Below are positions 34,264 through 45,330 of a stretch of DNA of 64,000 bases, piece after piece. Origin of the DNA: Gordius sp. MW1 (Eukaryota; Nematomorpha; Gordioida; Gordea; Gordiidae); assembly GCA_964036665.1 (NCBI GenBank), contig OZ038531.1:186001-250000 (forward strand), read 5' to 3'. The notes beneath the pieces are model-generated. The model was not told where the DNA came from. It did no database searches and saw nothing but the letters and a program-made list of their open reading frames with translations. A program made the position numbers and the translations under genes. Numbering within the stretch: the first letter of the stretch is position 1; every line of letters starts with the position of its first letter.

Positions 34264-37200
34264 ATGGTTAGGGCCTATATAAAATGTGCTTTTATATGGC
34301 TATTTTGTTTTAGCCTTCCAAAAAATGTAAAGAGCAGTGTTTTACCATCTTTATATTCTGCTGATGGCCCTGTTATGTCCTTGAATAAGACAAATTTTGA
34401 CGAACAAATCTCGAACAAATTATATCTGTTAGTAGTTAATTTCTATGCTAGCTGGTGTGGGCATTGTAAAAATTATGCGCCAAAGTATACCATGATATCT
34501 GAAAGATATAAAAGTGAGAATATAATTATACTTACTAAAAAAATCATAGAATGGAATTCAATTATTAAATTTGCAGCAATTGATTGTGCAAATTCTGAAC
34601 ACGATGAAATATGTCAGAGGCATCATATAAGCTCTTTGCCAACTTTAATGGTATACTATTAATCCCTATATTATATTTTATAAGTATTTCTATCCCAACT
34701 CCCACCCTGCAGTTGCTTCTGCTGCTCACAAAATGGAAACCTTCTATAACACAGCTGATTTTTTAAAGGGAATAAATGTAGTTTTTAATAATATGAAAAA
34801 TCCACCATCAAATTTTCCCAATTCTGAATTGTACAATTGGTAAAGTACATTAGATGTTTTATAATATTATAAAATAGGGCACAATTACAGACATTGATTC
34901 AAAAGAGCAAAAATAATTTAATTGTAATTGGAATCCAAAATAAAAATATACCTATTGGCTTAGAGGTAATCTACTAACTGATAAATTATATAAATTTATA
35001 GATAATTTTAAATTTTATTGGTATAAAAAAAGTCAAATTTGTCAGAGCTGAATATTCGGAATTGAAGATTAAATTTGATCATTCAAATCTTGCAACAGTT
35101 TTCAAAATTGTCAAAAATTTGTTAATCCCCTTAACCAGGTAAGATTATGTATATTTTTTGAAAATATTTGTATTAAGTAAATACACCCTTAATAATAATT
35201 CAACTTTAATATTTTAATGGTTCAAACATATAAACAAATGCTGTTATTTGCTACCTAAAATAAAAAAAACAGTTTAAATTGATTATATTTAATACTGAAA
35301 TATAAAGATTAAAAGACATGCTAAAACCTTATGTTTCACAACCTTATTTTCTAGTTTAATCTAATCAATTCTTTCACAATCTCACCCTTTTGCTTAGAAC
35401 CAACTCTTTAAAAAGTTAGTCTACTTTCAATATAGATCACAATTTTAGTTTTATATTTTAAATAAAATAAATTCAAATAAAACTATGGCATCTTTTATAT
35501 GCAAATCTTGGTCAACCCGCTCTCGTTGTAAGATGCGCCCTGGAATTTTAAACTATTTTTAATGGATATTTCTTTAATTTTCTTTTAAAATAGTTTAACA
35601 TCTTACGTTTTCCTTAGTGATTTGTTCCCCTGGCTTAGTTCCCCTCCCCCCTTCCTTAAAAAATATATATGAGCGCCGCTGAATAAATAAACAGAACTTA
35701 TATATAATAATTTTTTACGAATTTTGATTCAGGTCATCAAAATAGGTTTTATTCCGATATAAGGCGCACGTAGGTTTGTTTGTACGACGACCCTATATTA
35801 GAAAATTTTGGGTTATATTACGTAATGCTTGAATTGCATATAGGGAAGGGTGGGTGGGCATATAGTCAATATCATATCGAGATAATAACATTGCAGGGTC
35901 AGGATAAATATTTACACTTTTAAGTTTTGGCTTAAAGAATTCATTTTTAATAAAGCTGTTGAAGCTATTGGGTAGAATTTAACTTTAAAAGTATTATAAA
36001 TTTGGAGATAATGAAAAATCCAAATATTTTGTACAACTGAGCATTATAAATAAAAAAACTGCAAAATACGCTGTTGCCTATTGTAAGGAGGATATTAAAT
36101 ACCTGAATATATAACGGGATTTAAAAAAAGCTAAACATTTAAGTCAGAAACTGAACGTTACAAATTAAAACAACTGAGCAAATAATTCGTTGCCGTATAT
36201 AAAGAAGGAAAGTATATTAGAAATTTTATGCTTATAAATTAATTGATCGAGGGTTTAAATCTCGTCCCCTTTAAAAAAACATGGAGTTAAACATTAAAAT
36301 CTTTTCGAAAATGAATCAATAATTTAAAAAAAAATTATAATTAGTATGAAAAAACTAAGCATTTTCAATAAAAAGAACTGAGCAAAATAATTTGTTGCCG
36401 TATAAGAGGAAGGAGAATAAATAACTGGGATTTACAACGATACCATAGCACTATGCCAGGTTCACATTCTTTATTGCTGATATAGGGATCAATTTCCCCC
36501 CCCCCTCGGGGTAAAATGATAAAATATGCACAATTCTTTGGATGTGACTTACTATATTAAGTTGCTTACTTATTGCCTGGTTCACATTTTATATATTATC
36601 GATAAAAAATTTAAATTGAAAACAGCAAAATTTAACATTGATATAAGGTAGGTTAGAGAATTAAATTTTGAGGGAAAACGTGACAAAAGTGCTTATTGAA
36701 ATATAACTCCCCCAATTTTTTATAGATCCTAAAATTGTTTTTTTGAAATTCTTATATGTCATTTTGGCATCTTAATTCTTTGCTTTCATATGCCCAAAAG
36801 TTAGATTAAACTTCTTAAATAGAAACATATCGATCTACTTGTGCGCAGCCAGGGGGTGGCACTTTAAATCCAGAAATTTGTTTAAATTTCATAAAATTAT
36901 GGCTAAAATTTCAAAAAATTATCATTTTGCCCTTTCCCTAAATCATTATTACCCTCTTTAATTCCAAACCTGGCTACGACCATGTCCATCTATATACCCA
37001 AGGTGTAAAAGGCTTCAAGTTCGTTAACGACGGTTAAACTTCATAAAATTTAACCAGTTTTTTATTCCTTTTTTTCTCTAATTTTTTGAGGCCCACAGTT
37101 AGTTCCGCACAATTCCTGGACTCCGGTTGTTTTTTTGTTAGGCTGCAACCCTAGGCTGCTCATCTCTTGTCTCAATTCGCAAAATTTCACACATTTAGTA

Positions 37201-40200
37201 ACCTGAAAAGAGACGTTTTCAACTTATTTGATTGTTAAGCAAATTGGGAGGGGCGGGTTTAATATAACTAGTCATGGGCGCAGCCAACATTGGAATTAGA
37301 GGGGGGCAATAATTATTTAGGGGGGGGGGCACAATGAGTATTTTTGGAAATTTTAGCCATAATTTTATGAATTTTGACAAATGGCTACGCCCATGGCTCG
37401 AGTGCTCCTTATTGATTAATCCGTCCTGCATGCTTTTAATACAACTAGGGCGAGCCTTATCGCTAATGGTATTATTGTCGGAACTATCTTCATTTTTGGT
37501 AAAGCACTTTTCCCCAACTTTATAAGGCACCTCTCATCGCACTTTAAGTCGTTTTTTATTTTAGCCACTCTACTTTGGTGGCCGAAGACAGCTCATGTCA
37601 TATGTTTCATATAGTGAAACTGAAATCTGTACCATTTAATCCGCCATTTTGAATTTGACAGTCTCCACCAATATTTAAACAGCAAAGCCTCATTAGTTAA
37701 TAAATAAGAAGGAATCTTAGTATATTTATTATTTCATAAACTGCAGATGGAACTTACTTTAACATCCCATTTTTTTATGAATTGTGTAAATGGTTCCTAT
37801 TTTAAAATGCTGGTAGTATTTAACTAATTCAATAATTTTTCCTTTACGTTCTAATAACTTAATTAACCAAAATCACTGTAATCAATATAACCGTTCCTTA
37901 CTTGTGCACATTTTAAAATGGCGGAAAAGGGTACACCTAGTTAGATATTGCTTGCAGCAAGGGTAGAATTTTGATAATTTCTAAGAGGGGTCATTTTGTT
38001 TAAGTTCTAGGAACGGGTCCGAGACGCGCCGATTGACGTTGGAGATAGTGAAAGAGTTTGGTCTGTCCGTGGATTTCGAGACCATGTTTCCGACCCCATC
38101 TGCTCGTGAACTCGATTTCAACCGCAAACAAGCCTTGATAGAACATAACCTACAATCCGCCTTTTACGACAAATTGTACAAGGGGTAATCGAGCAATTTT
38201 CAGGCTTGATATCAATACTAATGTCGTAAAAAGACGCGGGATTTGTTTGGTCGAGCTTTGGTTCAACTAAGACTAACGGTTGACTCCTCGGGTCTCTTTT
38301 TCAAATTTCGACTAAGCCTAGTGGTCGACTAATAAAAACCGCCCAAAAAACCAGCTTTGGTCTGTTTACGTTTAGTCGACAAAAAGCAAAGGTCAACCAA
38401 ACGGAACCCAGCGCTTTTTACAACATTATCGAAACACGTATGGTTTGGGACAGGCCCGAACTGCCCATTTTTGACAATTATAATGAGGGTCTAAATACCT
38501 TACTACGCTTGTCTAGCCTAGCCCACAACTCCAAATTTTTGAAATAAGAATTCTTTACTCATTAAAATAGCAAAGCATAGATAGTTATTGATTTAGGGAA
38601 CCTTAAATTATCATCAAATTTCTTAAAAATTCTTTCCCATATTAGTTAGACAGGCATTGGGCTATATATTGATTTATATGATGTTGTCCTTTTATTTCCC
38701 TAATTGGGCTTACACTATAGAGGATTATATAAACTTTTTAAACCCTGTATAATATTTTCCCCAATTTTGCTTGAGGCCATTATGAAAGTTTTATAGGCAC
38801 GAGCGTAGAACCAGGATGTAAGATGTAATATAGGGATAATGTACAAAATGTAAATTTTCCATATATAGCTGGCTGGGGTAAAAGGTACTCCTTTCCTTGT
38901 ATAAATTTTCTCGCGACTCTTTTTAATTTTTGAATTATTACAAATTTTGTTGGTGGGAATTTAGTTTGTTGAGCCGAGTTTACGTGGAAGATTTGGAATC
39001 GGCTTTACATTACACCTTTTTCCGAGAATTACCGAGGCACGCCGAACTCAACGATACTCGTAAACTGGTGCTCTACAATTTTCTCAAATCCTTAGATCGT
39101 TATTTACCCTTCGAATCCATTTCTAAAGGGCCTAGCCGCTTCGTAAATCGACTTTTGGTTTGGTTGTCCGCCCAGACCCTGAACCATCGCGTTTTAAAGA
39201 GTGCCGACCTCATGGACTTTTACAAATCTCAAGTTAGTTCTATGAGTCGATTTAATGGGCGTAGCCAGCATTGAGATTAGAGGGGGGCAATAATCATTTT
39301 AGGGGGGAATGATCATTTTTGCTATAATCTTAATAAATTTCAACAAATATTTGGATTTAGAGGGGGTCCTGAGCGTTTGTCTTATTATCGGGTTCAGATT
39401 AAAATTGTGTAAAAAAGGGTTCATGTCCTTAGATACGATTCAGATTTGGGGAAATTTTTATATAAAATATACTAACATTTTTATTGAAAACGATAAAAAA
39501 AGTTAGAGGTAAGGGCATATTTTATCGTAAAAGTGATTTATTTTGAAAATATTTCGTATCTTTTTTCTGCACGACGAATATGTAAATCAGCTGTGAATTA
39601 TAAATTTACGAAATTGGGGATCGAGACATGCTCACAGAAGGCAATTTTTTATTGGCATAATGGTTTTGCGCTAAGTTCCAATTGTGTTCTAACTCGATAT
39701 CGAATTTCAACGTCCTAAATACACGATTTTGAAGTGAGGCAAAAAGCATATACGTTAAAATGCGACTTAATATAGGACGGCATCAGTTCAATTTAAAGCT
39801 TCATTCTACCAACTCACCGCGATGCAAAACATCATTTAATATTTTTATTCGATTAGGTAATATTGTTTTTAAATTCGTGTCACTTAGAATGTCTGTTAAA
39901 AAAATATGTCGCGCTTTAAGGTGACCCGCGCTTATTAAGACATATTTAGACCTGACGCCATTTGGTTTGGCCCGTTATTTAAAAAAGAATCCTTATAAAT
40001 GAGCGTTAATAGCACTATTTTCATGCAATTTGTGAGTTTTTCATTGCAATTTTGGATAAAAAATCACTTCAATCGCGATGATAAACTGAATTGGGCAAAT
40101 TATAACCAACTCTATTTATGACTATTGTTGTATAAAATCGAGGGCTTTGGATTGATAACTTGGGTAGAGGGAGATGGCGATATTTCGGGCAATTATGGCC

Positions 40201-42852
40201 CATCGTCAGGTGAAAAATAAAAATAAAAAAGGGGAGAAGATGAAGTCTTTAAAAATAAAAATGAAGTAAAGTGATAATAAACACGGTGATATAGATATAA
40301 AAACAATAGAAATTACAAAACTGGTTATAACGAGAAATTGACAATAGGGATTGTAGGGATGGATGTTTCTATAAGAATAGAATAAGTACACATGGAACTA
40401 GGAAAAAGGTGCGAAAAGAAATAGCTAAAGGAGCGAAAAAGAGAAAAAGGGGAACACAGGTTTTTTTATATATAAATAAAATAATAATGTAATGTAATGA
40501 AAGGGTAGGTAGACATAATATTGTACATTATATAACCCTATTTTTGTATTTTAAATTGCGTAGAAATTGGAACAAGAATTTACGTACAAAGATGCTTGGG
40601 TCGGGTGCAAAGGGAGCGCCCCCACATTGAGGGGTTATCCCTGTGGCCTATGGACCCTGTTCCACACCTTAACCGTGGGTATGTGGAATAGATATAACCC
40701 GGACGATAGTGGTGTAAGCATCGCCAATCCCGGATCTTATGGTAAAATTCCTCCTTTTTTAACATTGATATAATATAATATTGGGACATTTTTTAGTCTA
40801 TGATCTTTTTTAATCGAACTCCCCTTTTTAAATAATCAAGTAAATTGAGTAATATTGTTAAACTAATCATCACTATAATGATTTAGTTAGTTTGTTTTGT
40901 GAATAAGCTATTTTTCGAAATGTATAAAAATGCTAGCAATGTCGATTTTTATTTCTTTTTGAACCGAGCCCGAAACAAAATTTTTGTTAATTAATACTCG
41001 GACGTTCTTTTCAATCTACCTATTTTAGGGGTGTCGTAGGATTTAGGTTCAATATTGCTAGTTTTTTCTCAGTATTTTTATCGACTAAAAAGATAAGATG
41101 CACAAAAACGATTATAATAAAAACTAATTTTCATATTTATCGAGTGGTAAAGGCTATTATTCTAGAAAGCACCTGTATTTATCTATTGAAATAAGCAATT
41201 TTTTGGCGCAAAATATAACTGGGCTAGTATATGGCTTCAAGGGATTTCTTCTCTTTCTCAATTACAAAAGTCAATATTTTCTTGTCAAAGGTGGCGAAAT
41301 AGGGAGTCACAATGGAGATTAACTCGGTGAATAGCAAAAACAAAGTTTTTGCAGTTTAGTCTAAGATTTTTGCATTTAAGTTGGGTGTTATCATAATTTT
41401 ATTTTTGGGGAATTGGACCACCTCAGTTTACAGCTATATTTTTTGCAGTTTTTTTTAATTCTGCCCAGTATTATTTTTCATCTTTCATAGTGATTTAATT
41501 TTTAAAATACTTTAAAACAATTATACCAGTTTGATGAAGCATTCTCAATCTTTTTCACGCTCGTAGAGGCTAAAATCGAAGCTCTAGCGCTACTTTTCAC
41601 CATTCGAGAGTACGTGCGGCATTTTTTTACTTGCTCCGATTGCGCTCGAAATTTCGTTCGGGCCTCATCTCAACTTACTGGCCGAGTCGCTCCTACTTCA
41701 AGCGTCAACGCGCAGCAAAATCCCAACGCCATAAACTCCCCTTCAGATGCCGTGCTATGGCTTTGGGCGACGCATAATAGCGTTAATAAACGGTTGGGAG
41801 GGGACCTTTCGGAAGACCCCATGTTTCCCAAAATCCAATACCCGCCTAGTTTGGCTTGCAACGCTTGTGTACTAGCGCCGGGCAGCTCTGCATCTAGCGT
41901 CAACGCTAGCTCCTCCGATCCGGGTATGTTTAAACGCTCGCTCTACTTATTTCTTTGGTAATGTTTTAGACCCATTAAAGATTTGTCTGAATGAGTTGTC
42001 TATTAACGCAAAAATTATAGGAGATTTTTGGTGGGAGTTTTTAAATTATAGGCGTAACCAGGGTACCTCAAAAGGTTAATTAAAATGATAGACGGGCTTA
42101 ATTCGTCTTGCTTTCTATGTATTTATTATTTTAAATACGAAATGTTCGTCACACTTTACATTCGGCGCGAGCAGGTTATAGTTGCAATCTTAAAATACCT
42201 TACCGAGAGAGGAACAATATTAATTTTGGGGTCGGATTCTTAAATTTCTAATTTTTCTTAGTCACATAAATAGACCCATAGGTTTGACCCTTGGGGTCTA
42301 TTTATGTGACTAGTCTAACCAAAGGGCGACCAAACCAACCCCAGTCATTTTAACAACACCATGTTATAACTTTCAGAAACGGCATATTGGGATCGGGGCA
42401 CAGTCCTGAAATATTTGGTGAACCACTACGGCCCAGGCAACGTAGTGACTCAACGTGAAATGTTAAGATCCCAGCAAGCTCACGCTCCTTTTAAACGCAT
42501 AGCCTGGGTTTGGAGAATGTGGAAAGAAGGATTGCGTTCTCTATTTAAATCATCATCATCACATAAAGAGGGAGATTTGCCCCCCTCTCTCTTCATCCTA
42601 ACGCAAGATGAGCATGACAAAAGCATTTTGGGTATTACCGGTGATATTCCAGCCTCTGGTTATTTATCTTGTTTCTTCCTGTGGGCCATCTCTTTCACAA
42701 TGCTCATCCTCATGTATTCTTGTCATAAGTATAAGAACAAGCAGCAGGACCATCATTATAAGTTGCTACTGCCCAGGTTTAAGCCTGGCAACAGCCTGGT
42801 TAGGGCATTGTACGGTCTAAAATCTAATGTCGTCACCAAAATTAAAATTTGA
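34264..42852 (+). CDS. QSOX: Quiescin sulfhydryl oxidase (QSOX), ten exons
   Basis: FAD-dependent thiol oxidase that makes disulfides in secretory proteins and reduces O2 to H2O2. Exons 34264-34513, 34550-34650, 34685-34839, 34878-34965, 35002-35138, 38011-38184, 38965-39232, 40564-40713, 41569-41923 and 42377-42852 join in phase to 717 residues, near the size of animal QSOX1. The order is signal peptide (1-25), thioredoxin domain with WCGHC (64-68), second Trx-like region, helical part with [12 protein letters not shown], Erv domain with [16 protein letters not shown] (406 on), [10 protein letters not shown] (Cys463/466), [20 protein letters not shown] and CNAC (538-541), then a C-terminal membrane helix (655-675). 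Introns 1-4 are 34-38 bp and AT-rich; introns 5-9 are 0.45-2.9 kb and carry MITEs. Exons 6-10 are visibly GC-richer. The exon 8/9 junction may shift by two bases. A small intron-retaining frame ends at 34662. Confidence 0.92.
36838..36984. mobile_element. Family-C MITE in QSOX intron 5
   Basis: Diverged ends (cttgtgcgcagccagg and cctggctacgaccatg). Flanks tcgatcta (36830-36837) and tccatcta (36985-36992) match at 7 of 8 positions. Confidence 0.65.
37273..37395. mobile_element. Family-C MITE in QSOX intron 5, second copy
   Basis: Ends catgggcgcagcc and ggctacgcccatg, with an interior of G runs. Flanking 8-mers taactagt and gctcgagt agree at only about half the positions, so the duplication has decayed or one flank is rearranged. 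Confidence 0.6.
38224..38423. mobile_element. MITE family D, copy 2, in QSOX intron 6
   Basis: Ends gtaaaaagacgcgggattt and, inverted on the right, gtaaaaagcgctgggttcc, with internal motifs ggtcgac shared with 6356-6532. No clear duplication is visible. Confidence 0.5.
39254..39380. mobile_element. Partial family-C MITE in QSOX intron 7
   Basis: Starts atgggcgtagccagcattg, followed by G runs like the copy at 37273. The right end was not found. Confidence 0.5.
40143..40525 (+). repeat. About 400-bp dispersed repeat, copy 2, in QSOX intron 7
   Basis: Same order of motifs as 17740-18145, ending gggtaggtagacataat. It stops about 40 bp before exon 8. Confidence 0.65.
42222..42353. mobile_element. 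Possible MITE family D copy with internal hairpin, QSOX intron 9
   Basis: The right end (ggcgaccaaaccaacccca) resembles family D, and the left end has ttggggtcgg. In the middle, tagtcacataaatagaccc pairs with its inverted copy gggtctatttatgtgacta. Boundaries are uncertain. Confidence 0.4.
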
Positions 42853-43213
42853 ATTTCTTTTGTGTCCACAGCTCTATGTTGATATTGTTAGCAAGCATTT
42901 GGCATTTTTACTATAAACCCCCTCAGCCTTATTATTTATTGTTACATTCCTCTACCTCTCTTTTTGCCTAATATTTGTATAGTAACAATGCCTTGCGTTA
43001 TGGATTAAACATTTATTTATTACTAAACCTGACCTCCAATGTAAGAAAATCTCGTTTCATAATGCATCAAAATCTTCACATTGTAACATAATACATAGAT
43101 AAATACTTTTATTAGAATTTGTTATGGATGATACCGTTTTTTGTCATTTTTTTATAAATAAATATGCAATTGAATGGTATAAATTTAATGATTATGACTT
43201 ATTTTCCAAAAAT

Positions 43214-44370
43214 TTAAAATGGCTGATTTTGACCTTTTATATGAAGCAATAAGCGTTGATTACATTTGTGAGCCTGACCAATTTGTTCTTCAAGTTGTTC
43301 TATATTTAAATTTTTTTCATTTATTAGTTTCTGTCTATTTCTTATTCTTAAACATAACATTTTAAATGTGTCCTTCTTTATTAAAACAAATATATACATT
43401 GAATATTTAATTTACCTGATATATTATAGATTTATTCAAATTTTGTAAATGGTAAACCACATTATCAAGTCGCTGTTGCAACTTGAAAAATGTTGCTTCT
43501 AATTTATAGTGGTATTTGCTTATAGATTTTGTCAATATTTCCTTAAAGTTTTTTGTCTAAAATATTATTAGAGGAATTAAAAAATAACTTTACATCATAT
43601 TTTGTTTTGTCAGTACATGACATTTGAAGAGCCCTTTGAGAATCAAGCAATTGTGGAATTGCATTGAGAAATGCTTGACAAAAAATTTGTTTCTGTTTTA
43701 AGATTAGGCAGAGTTATGATAAAAATTACCTGGTGTAATGTTACTTTTGAAGACAAAGAATTCTTGAGTTTTATTTTTATACTTTAATTTAAATAAATAA
43801 ACACTTTACTAATAAATATACTTTGGTAACCTATTGCTCAAGTTTATCATTGAATTATAAATTGTATTAATAAATTCATCATTTTTTGATTTTTTTATAG
43901 ATCTATAAAATAAAATAGTGACAGATATATTGTTCTAAATACCTTAGTTCATTTGAAAATTTTGAATTGCTTTCTTTAATTTGTTTTAGCTCCTAGGCAA
44001 CAAATAAATGAACAGTGAAACAAGATAAGAATATTGCTTTATAAAACAAATTTTTCTTACTTTATGCTTTGTGGGATATGAAATTTTATAACATCTATGA
44101 CCTAAGCCCAATGTATTTGACTTTTTTGACTTAAGGAGCATGTTTTTTATTTTTTCATTTTTTAATTTGAGGGCTAATATATTTTTTAATTGTTTTTGCA
44201 TCTAAAGTTATATAATAATTTATTAAAAGGAAAACCTTTAATATTTCATTATCGTATTCGTGTATTTTATCTTTTGATTTTTCTTTCATTTTAAAACTTG
44301 ACAAAGATGTTTGCAAACATTTAATATTCACCTCGAATTCATTAAGTTTTTTGACTAAGTCGTTTACCAT
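43214..44370 (-). CDS. Coiled-coil protein gene, eight exons with tiny introns
   Basis: Minus-strand exons 44370-44236, 44201-44061, 43992-43943, 43902-43831, 43781-43730, 43692-43594, 43556-43416 and 43375-43214 join in phase to 283 residues ending LLLHIKGQNQPF. The introns are 34, 68, 40, 49, 37, 37 and 40 bp, all GT/AG. The protein is Lys/Leu/Glu/Asn-rich, starts MVNDLVKKLNEFEVNIKCLQ, and has heptad-like stretches at both ends (LKNILALKLKNEKIKNMLLK; NLNIEQLEEQIGQAH). A central segment reads FCQAFLNAIPQLLDSQRALQ. No signal peptide or membrane helix is visible. I do not recognise the family; a cytoskeletal or centrosomal role would be a guess from the coiled coil. The gene ends about 360 bp from the QSOX stop, so the two are convergent. 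Confidence 0.8.
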
Positions 44371-45137
44371 TTCATAGTGATTTTAAATTAAACACGTTCC
44401 GCATTTAGTTACATTTATTTTTAATAAAATGTTAAAATCATAGACTACATAGACTGCCCATGTCATATGTTCCATATGGCAAATTGTGTGTGAAATTTGC
44501 CTCCATTTTAAATGACACTACCGTCCTATGTCATATAATGTGCTTTTGCGCTATGTCGTTTTCTTCTTAAAGAAAAAAGGATTTGATTCCATAAATAAGT
44601 AAGATACTACAAGATATATGATATTTTTAAAAATTTTTGCAATAATATCTATTTTAAAATACTGTTGTTGATATCTAACTAGTTCAATATGTTTCATTCA
44701 TCTTTTTAAAATATATATTTCTTTACTTTATGATTAATTCCCAAATAACAAATTGAGCATTAATACAACATCTATGTATTCTGATATTAATTTATTAGAT
44801 TAATTTTAATATTATTACAGTTTTTACATTTTTAATTTTTATGAAATGTGTCAATAATATCTATTTTATAATACTGTTGTTGATATCTAACTAGTTCAAT
44901 ATGTTTCATTCAACTTTTTAAAATATATATTTCTTTACTTTATCATTAATTCCCAACTAACAAATTGAGCATTAATACAACATTTATGTATTCTGATATT
45001 AATTTATTAGATTAATTTTAATATTATTACAGTTTTTACATTTTTAATTTTTATGAAATGTGTCAATAATATCTATTTTAAAATACTGTTGTTGATATCT
45101 AACTAGTTCAATATGTTTCATTCACCATTTTAAAATA

Positions 45138-45330
45138 TGTAGAGAGGTAATTGGAGTGTGAAGTGCCTCAGGGGATATGTTATTTACCGATGTGTTGTCA
45201 ATCAAATTATCGTTAATTGGTTATATGCGGAATGCATTATATACGTTGGATATACACGTTTTTACTTACTTTCTATTATTGTATCGCTCCGAAACCTGTC
45301 TGTAGTAAATAAAGATCCCCGATTGTAATA
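45138..45330 (+). repeat. Left LTR of the nested Gypsy element
   Basis: Starts tgtagagaggtaattgg and ends gattgtaata. It contains aataaagatc near its end, which could serve in polyadenylation. Confidence 0.85.

Larger units (their letters stand above)
35139..38010 (+). other. QSOX intron 5 (2.9 kb) with repeats
   Basis: Begins GTAAGA and ends GTTCTAG. It contains tandem repeats near 36.04-36.42 kb (aactgagcaaataattcgtt, gccgtat units), two family-C MITEs, and a degenerate family-A-like stretch near 37.58-37.95 kb (ctcatgtcatatgtttcat, aaaatggcggaaaagg). No other gene is seen. Confidence 0.7.

Noticed and set aside
37560-37950. A further family-A MITE in QSOX intron 5
   Set aside because: Some motifs match in inverted order, but neither terminal repeat nor a target duplication could be found; kept only as a note under the intron.
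41670-41903. 77-codon minus-strand frame
   Set aside because: Antisense shadow of QSOX exon 9, whose plus-strand motifs are unmistakable.
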